A DNA stretch of 64,000 nucleotides, taken from positions 1 through 64,000 of the forward strand of contig NZ_LUTN01000015.1 in the NCBI RefSeq assembly GCF_002111595.1. The letters run 5' to 3'. The first letter of the stretch is position 1. Every line of letters begins with the position of its first letter. The stretch comes from Lonsdalea britannica (lineage in GTDB: Bacteria > Pseudomonadota > Gammaproteobacteria > Enterobacterales > Enterobacteriaceae). Made by a program: the position numbers and the translations under genes. The notes beneath the pieces are model-generated. The model was not told the DNA's origin. It searched no databases and was given only the letters and a program-made list of their open reading frames with translations. Shown piece after piece: positions 1 through 10,586 of the stretch.

Positions 1-3000
1 CAGTCTCAGCTCATGATTGAGCGTGCTCGCGCCAAACGCGAGGAAAAACACCTGTGGTTCCGGATCGGTCATCACACGGGCATTTTCGCGCGCGGCCTGC
101 AACAAAACGGATTTCACCTTATCCAAATCCGACCCGTAGGCTACACCGATGCTGATGATGACACGCGTGATGGTGTCAGACAGCGACCAGTTGATCAGAC
201 GCTCCGTCACGAAGGCCTTGTTGGGAATGATCACTTCTTTACGGTCAAAATCCGTTATCGTCGTCGCTCGAATTCTTATCTTGCTGACCGTTCCCGAAAA
301 CGTGCCGATGGTAATGGTGTCGCCGATACGCACCGGTCGTTCGAAGAGAATGATCAGACCGGAAACGAAGTTGGCGAAGATCTCCTGCAAACCGAACCCA
401 AGCCCGACGGATAACGCCGCGACCAACCACTGGAGTTTGTCCCACGATACGCCAAGCGAGCTGAGGGCGGTCACCGCGCCGACGGAGGTAATCAGGTAGG
501 TCAATATCGTCGTGATGGCGTAGGACGTACCCTGCCTCAGCTGCAGTCGGGAGAGCACCAGCACTTCCAGTAGCCCCGGCAAGTTGCGCGTCATCACGTA
601 GGCAATCACAATCACCGCCAGCGACAGCAGCAGGTTGCCGAGCGTGACCGCTTGCAGGACATTGCTGCCGCCCACGGATGCGTTGTAGTGCCAGAGCGTG
701 ACGCTATCAAGGTAGGAGAATACCGTTACCAGATCTGCCCAAATCCCATAAATAGCGCCACAGAAGACCATCACCAGAACCATGGTGGTCAGCCGCAATG
801 ACTGCTGGCTGATTTGTTCCAGCGCCAGCGGCGCTTCAGGCACCGGCTCGCTCCCTTCTGCCCCTTCCTTCACCATATTCTGCCGTCTGGCCAGCGCACG
901 ACGATAAGCCAGACGTCGCGCGGCGACACTAAGACCACGGATCGTCGCCATATAAACCACATTCCAGATAATTAGCAGATACAGACTTTCGATCCAGCGC
1001 CCGGACAGCCGCAGCGTGGTATAGAAGTAGCCGCTAAACATCAGCACGATCAAAAACGGCGGCATCAGGGCGATCGCCGTGACGACGATCAGACGCATCG
1101 TGTGGCGATCCTTATCCCGCCAGCTGTCGCGGCAAAGCGGAAAGACCAACACGGACAGCAGTACCAAATTGAGGACGATCACCAGTTGCCCGATAACGTC
1201 GTCCACCAGATAAAGCGGTATCTGTTCGCCGATAACAGACCAAAAAATCAGCGGCAGCAGCGCACAGCCCAGTCGTAGCGTCTGTCTGCGATAGTGAGCG
1301 CTTAACGAAGGCGCCAAATTGAAGTGCCGTTCGAACATTCCCTCGGGCTTCAATCCCTGCCAGGCCAGACCGAAGACGAGCCAAAACAGCGCCAGATCCT
1401 GGCTCAGCAGCCAGGCGAATTCGCCGAGTTGCCCTCCAGAACGCTCCAGCCACAGCCCCACGCACATGATCATCAGCGTGACGGGCAGCACCTTAATCAG
1501 CAGTAGCAGAATCGTTTGCGGCGTATGTAGTTGGCTGTCTCGCTTAAGCTGCCCAACGTCTTTGGATAATTTGTCGAGATAGTGATCGATCGATCGACGA
1601 CGCCAGAAGATCAGCCCCACCAACAGCATGGCGGGGAGCACATAAAGTAAGGACCGTAAAGCCCCCTGAACCAGCTGTTCCGATTTAACCCCAATGTGGA
1701 GGCCATGCAGTTGCTGTTTGAGCGAAGAAGGGAATTCTTTCAACCAGCTCCAGCCCATCGGCTTGTTGCTGTTCACCCAGAAGATCTGCTGAGTCAGCGT
1801 CCTTTGCAACGACGCGTTCACGCTGCCGAGCTGCTGTCGGTTAATTTGCAGGTTGATCGCGAGCATGAGCTGGTTGCCAAGCTGCTTGTTCAACTGATCG
1901 AGCAGTTCCCGGCGCATGTCCAGAATCTGTTCCAGCGCATCAGTCACTTCGCTATCGGATGCCGTGTTACTGCGCGCCAGCAGCTTCTGGATATATTCAT
2001 CGCCGCGAAATAGCTCATCACGCTGCTGGTTGATGTCGAACTGTTCCAGACGCAGGTCGGCGATCTGCGTACTCATGTCGCTCAGCTCATCTGCCGAAGG
2101 CAGGTTTTGCTGTTGCTGGTACAAAATACGCGATAGCAACAGGCTGCCTTTGAGAACGGTCACCTGCTCTTTCAGATTACGCTCCGACTGCGTGGCGCGA
2201 TCCAACCAGTTTTTCACCTGAATACTTTGCTGCACCAGTGTATTTCCGGCTTCAGTCGCGGTAATCAAACGCTGGCTGAGCTGGCGGTTGGTTTCCATTT
2301 CCGTTTTGACCAACGGATTTTCCTGAATACGCTGCAGTTCGCCGGAAGTCTGCGCCTCTTTGGCGGTTTTCTCAGATAAATTGAGGCGTTTGTGACTAAC
2401 CACATTTTGCAGCGCCTGCACCATGCGCTCTTGCTGATTAATCTGGGCCGCCGTGTAATCACGCTGCTTTTGCAGCAGATCCTGCAGCGTCGTGTTCACT
2501 TCCAGACTTTTGCGCTGTTGCTCCATCTGAGCGCTCAACAGGGCCTGTTCCGTCAACAACAACGTTTGCTGGCTCGGCCGCAGCGTCACCTGACCCGGCT
2601 CCAGCCCATTAAGCTGATTGCGCAGCTGCTGACTGCGCTGAGAGGCCGTCAACATGGCGCTCTGCACTCTTTCCGGCTGCGTCTGTAGCGAAATCAGCTG
2701 GCTGTTGTAATTGGAGAGGTTTTCCTGCGCCGACTGCAGGCCAGCCAGCGTGTCATTCAGCCGCGACTCCAACTGTTTGATCGATAAGGATTCGAGAGAG
2801 GCGAGCGAGATTTCCGAGGAGGTGGCCAACGCTGCCAAATCATCGCTGGTCTGCCGCAGTTTGGTCGGCGCTTGCGCCGCCTGAAGTTTCAGTTGGGCGG
2901 TTTCCTGCTTAACCCGTTCTATCGCATCAAGCACATCGAGCGTTTTGGTGTAGTCCTCGATAACCAGTTTGTCGGCCGGGGACTGGCTTTTTTGTTTATT

Positions 3001-3189
3001 CAGCGTGTCGAGACGGTTTTGAATATCGCCGCGGGCCGGTAAATCATTGGTCACCGCCAACGCTGGCGTACACACGGCCAGCGCCAGACACAATACACAA
3101 AGGTGCGCCGACAGAGAACGCAGGGCGAAATCCGCCATGCGGCAAAAAGAGGAGTAGAAATGACGAAAAATTGGGAACCTGAAACTCAT
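1..3189 (-). CDS. mscK: Potassium-dependent mechanosensitive channel MscK (3' end beyond window)
   Basis: Large inner-membrane channel of the MscS family that opens under membrane tension in a K+-dependent way and protects against osmotic downshock. The frame is open from the ATG at 3189 to the window edge, giving about 1063 residues; E. coli MscK has about 1120, so only the last ~60 are missing. An N-terminal signal peptide ends near an A-L-A motif, followed by a long Gln-rich periplasmic coiled-coil region, many membrane segments (about 1700-500) and the MscS core, including GLGFGLQEIFANF and a stretch ending in FGASTLNHELRL. The start frame and the final visible frame agree, so no net frameshift is present. 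It lies 115 bp downstream of acrR in the same direction, as in E. coli. Confidence 0.95.
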   Translation of the reverse strand, partial: MSFRFPIFRHFYSSFCRMADFALRSLSAHLCVLCLALAVCTPALAVTNDLPARGDIQNRLDTLNKQKSQSPADKLVIEDYTKTLDVLDAIERVKQETAQLKLQAAQAPTKLRQTSDDLAALATSSEISLASLESLSIKQLESRLNDTLAGLQSAQENLSNYNSQLISLQTQPERVQSAMLTASQRSQQLRNQLNGLEPGQVTLRPSQQTLLLTEQALLSAQMEQQRKSLEVNTTLQDLLQKQRDYTAAQINQQERMVQALQNVVSHKRLNLSEKTAKEAQTSGELQRIQENPLVKTEMETNRQLSQRLITATEAGNTLVQQSIQVKNWLDRATQSERNLKEQVTVLKGSLLLSRILYQQQQNLPSADELSDMSTQIADLRLEQFDINQQRDELFRGDEYIQKLLARSNTASDSEVTDALEQILDMRRELLDQLNKQLGNQLMLAINLQINRQQLGSVNASLQRTLTQQIFWVNSNKPMGWSWLKEFPSSLKQQLHGLHIGVKSEQLVQGALRSLLYVLPAMLLVGLIFWRRRSIDHYLDKLSKDVGQLKRDSQLHTPQTILLLLIKVLPVTLMIMCVGLWLERSGGQLGEFAWLLSQDLALFWLVFGLAWQGLKPEGMFERHFNLAPSLSAHYRRQTLRLGCALLPLIFWSVIGEQIPLYLVDDVIGQLVIVLNLVLLSVLVFPLCRDSWRDKDRHTMRLIVVTAIALMPPFLIVLMFSGYFYTTLRLSGRWIESLYLLIIWNVVYMATIRGLSVAARRLAYRRALARRQNMVKEGAEGSEPVPEAPLALEQISQQSLRLTTMVLVMVFCGAIYGIWADLVTVFSYLDSVTLWHYNASVGGSNVLQAVTLGNLLLSLAVIVIAYVMTRNLPGLLEVLVLSRLQLRQGTSYAITTILTYLITSVGAVTALSSLGVSWDKLQWLVAALSVGLGFGLQEIFANFVSGLIILFERPVRIGDTITIGTFSGTVSKIRIRATTITDFDRKEVIIPNKAFVTERLINWSLSDTITRVIISIGVAYGSDLDKVKSVLLQAARENARVMTDPEPQVFFLAFGASTLNHELRL

Positions 3190-3304
3190 GGCACATCATC
3201 GTTTAAGCGGAGATATACCGAGTTTATCACGCCTCCGTCAGGCCAAGATATGTGAATCCGTGGTGAAACGTAACGGTATTAACGTTCTGTAAACATTTTC
3301 CAGG

Positions 3305-3943
3305 TCAATGAACCTGACGCATGGCAGGACTGAAACGCAGCATATCAATGAGGCCATCGATCAAAAATGGCGCTTCGGTACTTAATTCGAAGCTTTCCGG
3401 CATAAATAACCAGTTTTCCATCACGCCAGAGAGATAGGCACGAAGAGCAATGGCCGCCCGGTGGGCATCCATATCCTCAGGTAACTTGCCGGAGAGAATG
3501 CAGCGATTCAACAAAACATCCACTTTATTGTAACAATCAAGGTGGATTTCTTTGCGCCCATGGCAGGACGAGCGAATTTCACCGATAAACTCGCATTTAT
3601 GAAATATGATCTCCATCATCGCGCGCCATTCGCCGTCGCGCTCGATCTGCTTCAACATATAAATAAGCACTTCGCGCATCACATGAAGTGGATCATCCGG
3701 AAATTTTGCATGATACTCAGTTTCAAAATCAGTCATTTTTGTTTCTGAGCGCGCCCAAATCTCGTTGAACAGTTCAGTTTTGTTTTTGAAATGCCAGTAA
3801 ATAGCACCTCGTGTTACACCCGCAGCGACCGCAATGTCACACAATGACGTCGCAGAGACACCGTGCTCGGAGAAAAGGCGCAGTGCCGTTTCCATGATGT
3901 GCTGGCGGGTTTCCTCAGCCTGTTTTTTGGTTTTTCGTGCCAT
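3305..3943 (-). CDS. acrR: TetR-family multidrug efflux repressor AcrR
   Basis: Repressor of the divergent acrAB operon; ligand binding to its C-terminal domain releases DNA. The 212-residue length matches AcrR (215 in E. coli). The N-terminal TetR DNA-binding domain (residues about 10-57) is clear: TRQHIMETALRLFSEHGVSA, then the helix-turn-helix with GVTRGAIYWHFKNK. The C-terminal ligand domain is less conserved. A strong AcrR-type palindrome lies in the intergenic region just upstream of this gene, so autoregulation and acrAB control are both expected. The gene is intact although its target genes acrA and acrB carry frameshifts in this sequence. Confidence 0.95.
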   Translation of the reverse strand: MARKTKKQAEETRQHIMETALRLFSEHGVSATSLCDIAVAAGVTRGAIYWHFKNKTELFNEIWARSETKMTDFETEYHAKFPDDPLHVMREVLIYMLKQIERDGEWRAMMEIIFHKCEFIGEIRSSCHGRKEIHLDCYNKVDVLLNRCILSGKLPEDMDAHRAAIALRAYLSGVMENWLFMPESFELSTEAPFLIDGLIDMLRFSPAMRQVH

Positions 3944-3971
3944 AGCATTATTTTAACTGAAAGGTGCGATT

Positions 3972-3995
3972 TACATACATTCGTGTATGTATGTA
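3972..3995. promoter_or_regulatory. AcrR operator palindrome in the acrR-acrA intergenic region
   Basis: A 24-bp inverted repeat with half-sites TACATACAT and ATGTATGTA around a TCGTGT centre. It differs from the E. coli AcrR operator as I recall it at only two central positions. It lies between the divergent starts of acrR (3943) and acrA (4086), the expected place to control both. Confidence 0.85.
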
Positions 3996-4085
3996 ACATA
4001 GCATGAACTGGATATTATCGCAGCAATGGGTTTGGGCTTGTTATCCATTGATCAATTCTCGAATCGGAATCTTGAGGTTTATTTT

Positions 4086-5272
4086 ATGAATAAAAACAGA
4101 AGGCTTTTGCCTCTGGCGGCGGTGCTGATGCTTTCTGGCGGCTTAGTACTTACGGGATGTGATAATAAAGGTGAGAGTCAAGGCAGCGCGGCAGGAAGCG
4201 CTCCGGCGGTAGATATTGTAACTATAAAAGCACAACCTCTGAATATCATCACCGAACTGCCGGGACGTACCAACTCTTTCCGCGTAGCTGAAGTCCGCCC
4301 TCAGGTCGGCGGCATAATTCTTAAACGTAACTTCGTGGAAGGCGGCGACGTCCAGGCTGGCGTATCGCTGTACCAAATCGATCCGGCTCCGTATCAGGCT
4401 CAGCTTAACAGTGCGAAAGGAACGCTGGCGGAAGCACAGGCTAACGCCGAAGTCGCGCGTTTGACCGTCAACCGTTACAAACCGCTGCTCGGCACCAACT
4501 ACATCAGCAAGCAGGAATACGACCAGGCCGTCGCCACCTCCCGTCAGGCTGACGCCACGGTCGTTTCCGGTAAAGCCGCCGTAGACTCTGCCAAAATCAA
4601 CCTCGATTACACTAAAGTCACTGCGCCGATTTCAGGCCGAATTGGTAAGTCCACGGTCACCGAAGGCGCCTTGGTTTCCAGCGCGCAGACAACCGCGCTC
4701 ACCACCATTCAGCAGCTCGATCCCATTTATGTCGACGTCACACAGTCCAGCAATGATTTTTTGCGGCTCAAGAATGATTTGAAAAGCGGCACGATTCAGG
4801 CTGCTAACGGCAAAGCCAATGTCCGCCTGTTGCTGGAAAACGGGACCGAATACGATCAGCAGGGTACGCTGGAATTCTCTGATGTGACCGTCGATGAAAC
4901 GACCGGCTCCATCACTCTGCGCGCCATTTTCCCGAACCCTTCTCACAACCTGCTGCCTGGGATGTTCGTCCGTGCTCGTCTGGATGCAGGCGTTAATCAA
5001 AATGCGATTCTGGTCCCTCAGGAAGGCGTCACCCGTACACCGCGCGGCGATGCTTCCGCACTGGTCGTGGGTGAAGGGATAAAGTTGAAGTTCGCACTGT
5101 CACTACGGCCCAGGCCATTGGCGACAAGTGGGTCGTGACCTCAGGCATTAAAACCGGCGATCGCGTGATTGTTTCCGGCTTGCAAAAGATCAAACCCGGT
5201 ATGGTGGTGACAGCTCAGGAAGTCAAATCGGACAACACTCAGCAGCCCCAAACCCAACCCGCCAAGTCTTAA
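4086..5272 (+). CDS. acrA: AcrA periplasmic adaptor of AcrAB-TolC efflux pump (one frameshift near 5077)
   Basis: Membrane-fusion lipoprotein that links the AcrB pump to the outer-membrane channel TolC. The ATG at 4086 follows a GAGG ribosome site 8 bases upstream. A lipoprotein signal ends in LTGC with Cys25. The biotinyl-lipoyl and alpha-hairpin regions are typical: RPQVGGIILKRNFVEGGDVQ, then YDQAVATSRQAD. The frame breaks at GAAGGGATAAAG (about 5077). Restoring one G gives GEGDKVEVRTVTTAQAIGDK and reads on to the stop at 5270-5272, for about 396 residues, as in E. coli (397). acrB follows 16 bp later in the same operon. Confidence 0.93.
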
Positions 5273-5288
5273 CAGGAGCCGGTAATCA

Positions 5289-8200
5289 ATGGCTAAGTTT
5301 TTTATAGATCGCCCCATCTTCGCATGGGTCATTGCCATTATGGTGATGCTGACCGGGCTATTGGCGATAACGCAGTTGCCGGTAGCCCAGTATCCGAGCA
5401 TTGCGCCGCCGTCCGTTGAAGTGACCGCCTCTTATCCGGGTGCAGACGCCAAAACGGTTCAGGATACGGTAACGCAGGTCATCGAACAGAACATGAGCGG
5501 CATCGATAATCTGCTGTACATGTCTTCGAACAGCGACTCATCGGGTAACGCCCAGATCACATTAACCTTTGACTCCAAAGCTAACCCGGACATCGCGCAG
5601 GTACAGGTGCAGAACAAACTGCAGCTCGCCATGCCACTGTTGCCGCAGGAAGTTCAGCAGCAAGGCGTCAGCGTACAGAAGTCCAGCAGCAGCTTTCTGA
5701 TGGTGGTTGGTTTTATCAGCGATGATAAAAACACAACCCAACAAGATATTGCGGATTACGTCGGCTCCAGCGTCAAAGACCCCATCAGCCGCGTCACTGG
5801 CGTGGGTGATACTCAGCTGTTTGGTGCCCAGTACGCCATGCGTATCTGGCTTGACCCTAACAAACTGACCAATTACCAGATGACCACGTCAGACGTGGTT
5901 TCGGCGATTACGGTTCAGAATACGCAGATTGCCGCCGGTCAGCTAGGTGGGACGCCGCCAGTGCCGGGGCAAAAACTCAACTCGTCAATTATCGCTCAGA
6001 CAAGACTCAACAATACCGAGCAGTTCGGCAACATCTTGATCCGCGTGAATCAAGACGGTTCGCAGGTTCGACTGAAAGACGTCGCCAGAATCGAACTGGG
6101 CGGTGAAGACTACAGCGTCGTGGCTCGTTATAACGGCCAGCCGGCCTCCGGTCTCGGTATCAAACTGGCGACCGGCGCCAACGCGCTGGATACCGCTAAC
6201 GCGGTTAAAGCCGAGTTGGCAAAACTGCAGGCGCAGTTCCCTGCGGGGTTGAAAGTGGTCTATCCGTACGACACTACGCCGTTCGTTAAGATTTCTATTA
6301 ACGAAGTAGTGAAAACGCTGATTGAAGCTATCGTGCTGGTGTTCCTGGTCATGTATCTGTTCCTGCAGAACTTCCGCGCGACGCTGATCCCGACCATTGC
6401 GGTTCCGGTGGTACTGCTGGGAACGTTTGCCATCCTCTCGGCATTCGGTTACTCCATCAACACGTTGACCATGTTCGCGATGGTCTTGGCTATCGGTCTT
6501 CTGGTGGATGACGCCATCGTCGTCGTGGAAAACGTCGAACGTGTCATGGCGGAAGAAGGTCTATCGCCGAAAGAAGCAACGCGGAAATCCATGGGCCAGA
6601 TTCAGGGCGCGCTGGTCGGGATTGCTCTTGTGCTGTCCGCCGTGTTTGTTCCGATGGCGTTCTCTGGCGGCTCAACCGGCGCAATCTACCGTCAGTTCTC
6701 CGTCACCATTGTATCGTCTATGGTGCTGTCCGTACTGGTGGCATTGATCCTGACCCCTGCCCTGTGCGCCACGCTGCTTAAACCCATTGATAATCATGAC
6801 CACGGCAAAACCAAGGGCTTCTTCGGCTGGTTCAACCGCCTGTTTGAGAAGAGCACGCATCACTACACCGACAGCGTCGCCAATATTCTGCGCAGCACCG
6901 GTCGCTATGTGGTGATTTACCTGCTTCTGGTCATTGGTCTGGGCCTGATGTTCATGCGTCTGCCCAGTTCGTTCCTGCCTCAGGAAGACCAGGGCGTGCT
7001 GCTCACCATGGTGCAGTTGCCGGTCGGCTCCACGCAGGAAAGCACACAGAAAGTGCTGGATAAGGTGGATGATTACTACCTGAATAATGAAAAGGACAAC
7101 GTTAACTCCGTCTTTACCGTCAACGGCTTCGGATTCGCCGGACGCGGACAAAACATGGGGATCGCCTTCGCCAGCCTGAAAGACTGGGATGAGCGTAGCG
7201 GAGCGGAAAATAAGGTCGATGCTATCGCTGGCCGTGCTTACGCCGCCTTTTCTCAGATAAAAGAAGGGTTGGTTATTCCGTTTAACATCCCTGCCATCGT
7301 TGAACTGGGTACCGCAAGCGGCTTCGACTTCCAATTGGTTGACCAGGGTAACCTGGGCCATGACAAGCTGATGCAGGCCCGTAACCAGCTGTTGGGGATG
7401 GTCGCACAGCATTCGGATACGTTGGTGAGCGTACGTCCGAACGGCATGGAAGATACGCCGCAATATCGTCTGGATATCGACCAGGAGAAAGCGCTGGCGC
7501 TGGGCGTTACGTTGGATGAGATCAACTCGACGCTGGCAACCGCGTTGGGCGGAAGCTACGTCAACGACTTCATTGACCGCGGTAGGGTGAAAAAAGTCTA
7601 CGTTCAGGCAGATGCGAAGTTCCGCATGCTACCCGGCGATATTCAGAACTGGTATGTGCGCGGCACTGCGGGACAGATGGTTCCGTTCTCCGCCTTCGGT
7701 TCGGCCCACTGGGAATATGGCTCCCCACGTTTGGAACGCTATAACGGTTTACCCTCCATGGAAATTCTGGGTGAAGCCGCCCCTGGGAAAAGTACCGGTG
7801 AAGCAATGGCGTTGATGGAACAATTGGCGTCGCAGTTGCCTGAAGGGATCAACTTCGACTGGACGGGGATGTCTTATCAGGAACGTCTTGCAGGAAACCA
7901 GGCGCCCGCGCTGATTGTCATTTCTGCTATCGTCGTCTTCCTGTGTCTTGCCGCTCTATACGAGAGCTGGTCAATCCCCTTCTCCGTCATGCTCGTCGTG
8001 CCACTGGGGATTCTGGGGCGGTCGTCGCTGCCAGTATGCGCGGGTTGGAAAACGACGTGTACTTTAAGGTGGGGATGCTCACAACCATTGGGCTATCAGC
8101 CAAAAACGCCATCTTGATCGTCGAGTTTGCGAAAGACCTGATGGAAAAAGAAGGGAAAGGATTGGTAGAAGCAACGCTCGATGCTGTCAGGATGCGTTTG

Positions 8201-8434
8201 CGTCCCATCCTTATGACCTCACTGGCCTTTATTCTGGGCGTCGTGCCGCTGGTGATCAGCTCTGGCGCAGGCTCCGGCGCGCAGAATGCAGTCGGTACGG
8301 GCGTCATGGGCGGGATGCTGACCGCCACCATTTTGGCCATCTACTTCGTGCCCGTCTTTTACGTCGTCGTCAGCCGACGCTTTAGTAAAAAGAAGGCCGC
8401 TGAGAATACGGAACATCAGCCAGACCAGCACTGA
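5289..8434 (+). CDS. acrB: AcrB multidrug efflux RND transporter (one frameshift near 8018)
   Basis: Inner-membrane proton/drug antiporter of the resistance-nodulation-division family; trimer working with AcrA and TolC. It starts [20 protein letters not shown], the usual first membrane segment. The proton-relay aspartate pair is in [16 protein letters not shown]. The reading frame breaks at CTGGGGCGG (about 8018). With five Gs instead of four it continues [20 protein letters not shown] and reaches the stop at 8434, for about 1048 residues (E. coli 1049). A hairpin terminator follows at once, closing the acrAB operon. Apart from the break, conservation is high throughout. Confidence 0.94.
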
Positions 8435-8455
8435 TACATTCCCTTCAGTCAACTT

Positions 8456-8482
8456 AGGCCGCTTTTAGCGGCCTATTTTTTT
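8456..8482 (+). terminator. Rho-independent terminator of acrAB
   Basis: Perfect 8-bp stem AGGCCGCT / AGCGGCCT with a TTT loop, followed by ATTTTTTT, 21 bases after the acrB stop. Confidence 0.9.
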
Positions 8483-8543
8483 GCCCCCTCTAGCTCCATG
8501 TATACAACCCACAGTTGATCGGCGAATAAAAAAAGCGCAGAAT

Positions 8544-8562
8544 AATGTTATGTTATAACATT
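8544..8562. promoter_or_regulatory. Putative Zur (zinc uptake regulator) box
   Basis: AATGTTATGTTATAACATT just upstream of rpmE2. Its core GTTATGTTATAAC matches the enterobacterial Zur consensus GTTATANTATAAC at 11 of 12 defined positions. The downstream genes encode zinc-free ribosomal protein paralogues, the classical Zur targets. Promoter elements were not separately identified. Confidence 0.75.
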
Positions 8563-8577
8563 AAACAAGGGCGTATT

Positions 8578-8829
8578 ATGAAACCTAATATTCATCCTCA
8601 CTACCGCACCGTGCTTTTCCATGACACCAGCGCCAACACGTTCTCCACCGTAGGTTCCACGATCGCCACGGAAAGAACGCATGAATATGAGGGGAAAATT
8701 TATCCGTATGTCACCATTGAAGTTTCTTCAGCCTCGCACCCTTACTACACCGGCAAACAGAAAGAGTATTCAAAAGAGGGAAGCGCAGCACGCTTTCAGA
8801 AAAGATTCGGCCATTTTCTTAAATTTTAA
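8578..8829 (+). CDS. rpmE2: 50S ribosomal protein L31 type B (zinc-independent)
   Basis: Alternative L31 (YkgM type), 83 residues from the ATG at 8578, which has AAGG 7 bases upstream. It begins [20 protein letters not shown] and contains no cysteines at all, so it is the C-minus form that replaces zinc-binding L31 during zinc limitation and frees zinc. The end KRFGHFLKF is typical of the family. A Zur box overlaps the likely promoter. An upstream in-frame ATG at 8545 lies inside the Zur box and is an unlikely start. It is followed 18 bp later by rpmJ2. Confidence 0.93.
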   Translation: MKPNIHPHYRTVLFHDTSANTFSTVGSTIATERTHEYEGKIYPYVTIEVSSASHPYYTGKQKEYSKEGSAARFQKRFGHFLKF

Positions 8830-8847
8830 AGACAGGAGAAAAACGTC

Positions 8848-8991
8848 ATGCAAGTATTAAGCTCACTACGAAGCGCCAAAAACCGCCACAAGGATTGTTT
8901 CGTCGTTAAACGACGCGGCAGAATTTATGTTATTTGTAAAAGTAACCCTCGCTTTAATGCTGTTCAGGGGCGGAAAAAGAAAAAACACTAA
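8848..8991 (+). CDS. rpmJ2: 50S ribosomal protein L36 type B
   Basis: 47-residue YkgO-type L36: [20 protein letters not shown], then [20 protein letters not shown] and a basic tail of lysines. GACAGGAGAAAAACGTC provides the ribosome site. It retains two cysteines but not the full four-ligand zinc ribbon of the housekeeping L36. It is co-directional with rpmE2 (18-bp gap) and presumably under the same Zur control. The gene is very short but homology is clear by eye. Confidence 0.92.
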   Translation: MQVLSSLRSAKNRHKDCFVVKRRGRIYVICKSNPRFNAVQGRKKKKH

Positions 8992-9615
8992 TGAATAACT
9001 CATCGGACTTCTATGCTGTCATCAATAAACAAACAATTAAGTCTGAAAGAAATTCTCTTCTGCCTTAGGATTTAAACAGGCCTTAACATTTAAGTAACTC
9101 ACTGACTATTAATGAATCAGCTTGTTTGGCCCTATCACCTTTAAACGCCGTCTGGCTTTTGACCATCATAGGGGAGCCAGCTCCCCTATCCCACCCGCCA
9201 GTCACTCAACAGATCTGAGATTCACGGATGCTATTTTTGTTACATTTTATATGGATACCTTACATTCAATGTCGGAAAAACTAATTAACATAGTAAAAGC
9301 GACGCGATTAAAAAGAGACGTTTAATAGTCTTGTGTTTCAATTAATACATTACAAAATTTAAACGGTGAGTTCGATAACAGCAATAGCTACAGAAAATGT
9401 CCGCGCTGTGCGAACCTACGCGTTCTTTGCTATAGTTGATGCAGAATGACTTTTACAATGACGTGAGGACATTCTTTACATTCACCGTGTTATCCTTGGT
9501 CGGTCTATTTGAGGACAGCGGAGTGTAATCACTCTTATGCAATTCATCGCGTTACCTGCCTCGGCAGGAGTAAACCCTAAGTAAGACTGAACCATGGCTT
9601 AACGGAGGGATTGAA
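8992..9615. other. Gene-poor stretch between rpmJ2 and tomB
   Basis: About 620 bases without a convincing gene. The short open frames lack ribosome sites and recognisable products. It is AT-rich compared with its neighbours. It holds one 9-bp perfect hairpin, ATAGGGGAG-CCAG-CTCCCCTAT (9168-9189), without a T-run on either strand. Near tomB it has a GC-rich inverted repeat, CCTGCC-TC-GGCAGG (about 9555-9568), in what is probably the tomB-hha leader. A small RNA or long leader is possible but unproven. Confidence 0.5.
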
Positions 9616-9984
9616 ATGGATGAGTACTCACCTAAACATTATGATATTGCCCAACTCAGATTCTTGTGTGAGAATCTGCGCGACGAAAGTATCGCGACAC
9701 TAGGTGACAGCAACCACGGCTGGGTGAATGATCCGACCTCCGCAATAAATCTTCAGCTCAATGAACTTATTGAGCATATTGCGGCCTTTATTGGCACCTA
9801 TAAAATTAAATACCCGGATGACGAAGAGTTGTACATGCGGGTTGAAAAATATTTAGACGATACTTATATTCTTTTCAGCAATTACGGCATTAATGATGCG
9901 GAGCTGCGGAGATGGCAAAAATCTAAGTCACAATTATTCAGAATGCTCTCAGAAAAGAGCAGCTATGCAACAGTAAGAACTTAA
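9616..9984 (+). CDS. tomB: Hha toxicity modulator TomB
   Basis: Small cytosolic acidic protein (122 residues) that pairs with Hha; known as an antitoxin-like modulator affecting biofilm formation. It is recognisable from [20 protein letters not shown], then [20 protein letters not shown] and LFSNYGIND. An ACGGAGGGATTGAA ribosome site precedes the ATG. It lies 53 bp upstream of hha, and the order acrB...tomB-hha is as in E. coli apart from the inserted rpmE2-rpmJ2. Confidence 0.95.
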   Translation: MDEYSPKHYDIAQLRFLCENLRDESIATLGDSNHGWVNDPTSAINLQLNELIEHIAAFIGTYKIKYPDDEELYMRVEKYLDDTYILFSNYGINDAELRRWQKSKSQLFRMLSEKSSYATVRT

Positions 9985-10037
9985 GCAATTATTTGCCTTA
10001 TACTTATTTTAACCCAGGAAAATTCATAAAGGTTATT

Positions 10038-10241
10038 ATGAAAAAAATAGATTACTTGATGCGTTTGCGCAAATGCACAACCATCGACACCCTTGAACGA
10101 GTTATTGAAAAAAACAAGTATGAACTCTCTAACGATGAGTTAGAAATGTTCTATTCCGCGGCAGACCACCGTCTGGCCGAGCTAACCATGAATAAGCTTT
10201 ACGACAAAGTCCCTACTGCCGTATGGAAATACGTACGTTAA
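10038..10241 (+). CDS. hha: Haemolysin expression-modulating protein Hha
   Basis: 67-residue nucleoid-associated protein that binds H-NS and helps silence horizontally acquired and virulence genes; also the toxin partner of TomB. The sequence [20 protein letters not shown] followed by [20 protein letters not shown] is almost identical to other enterobacterial Hha. The ATG at 10038 follows AAAGGTTATT and gives the canonical N-terminus; an in-frame extension to 9993 is rejected because it would add 15 unrelated residues. Confidence 0.96.
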   Translation: MKKIDYLMRLRKCTTIDTLERVIEKNKYELSNDELEMFYSAADHRLAELTMNKLYDKVPTAVWKYVR

Positions 10242-10586
10242 TACGGATTAATCATCCACGGTTAAGCTAAAAGAACATTGAGCCGATATCATGATCGGCC
10301 TTTGTCTTATTAGAAAAATTAAGCAATATGCTAAAATTAGTAACAACTCATATGTACGTATTTCCGCCTTAATTCATCAGAAATAACTTAACACCCATTT
10401 TATTAAACAACTCCCTACCGATTGAGATAAGTCTTTTTATAAACTTACCTTCAATGGCATTGAATGTATGAACCTAATAATGTCCAATAAATAAAACATA
10501 AGACAACGCCAGATTCTTAAAAAAAGACCATCCGAAACGTAAAAGTAAAAAACAAGAAGGGTAAATAGGTAAGAAACATCTGAAAT
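10242..10586. other. Gene-free AT-rich stretch between hha and ffs
   Basis: No coding sequence is supported. GCCGAT-ATCATG-ATCGGC (10282-10299), followed by CTTTGTCTTATT, is a plausible weak terminator for tomB-hha. The remainder is AT-rich with scattered short A/T tracts and no recognised gene. Confidence 0.5.
10282..10299 (+). terminator. Possible terminator after hha
   Basis: Six-bp inverted repeat GCCGAT/ATCGGC with a 6-base loop and a T-rich but interrupted tail. Stability looks moderate. Confidence 0.45.

Noticed and set aside
9122-9325. 67-residue plus-strand open frame in the rpmJ2-tomB gap
   Set aside because: Starts at a non-ATG codon without a ribosome site, spans the hairpin at 9168-9189 and resembles no known protein.
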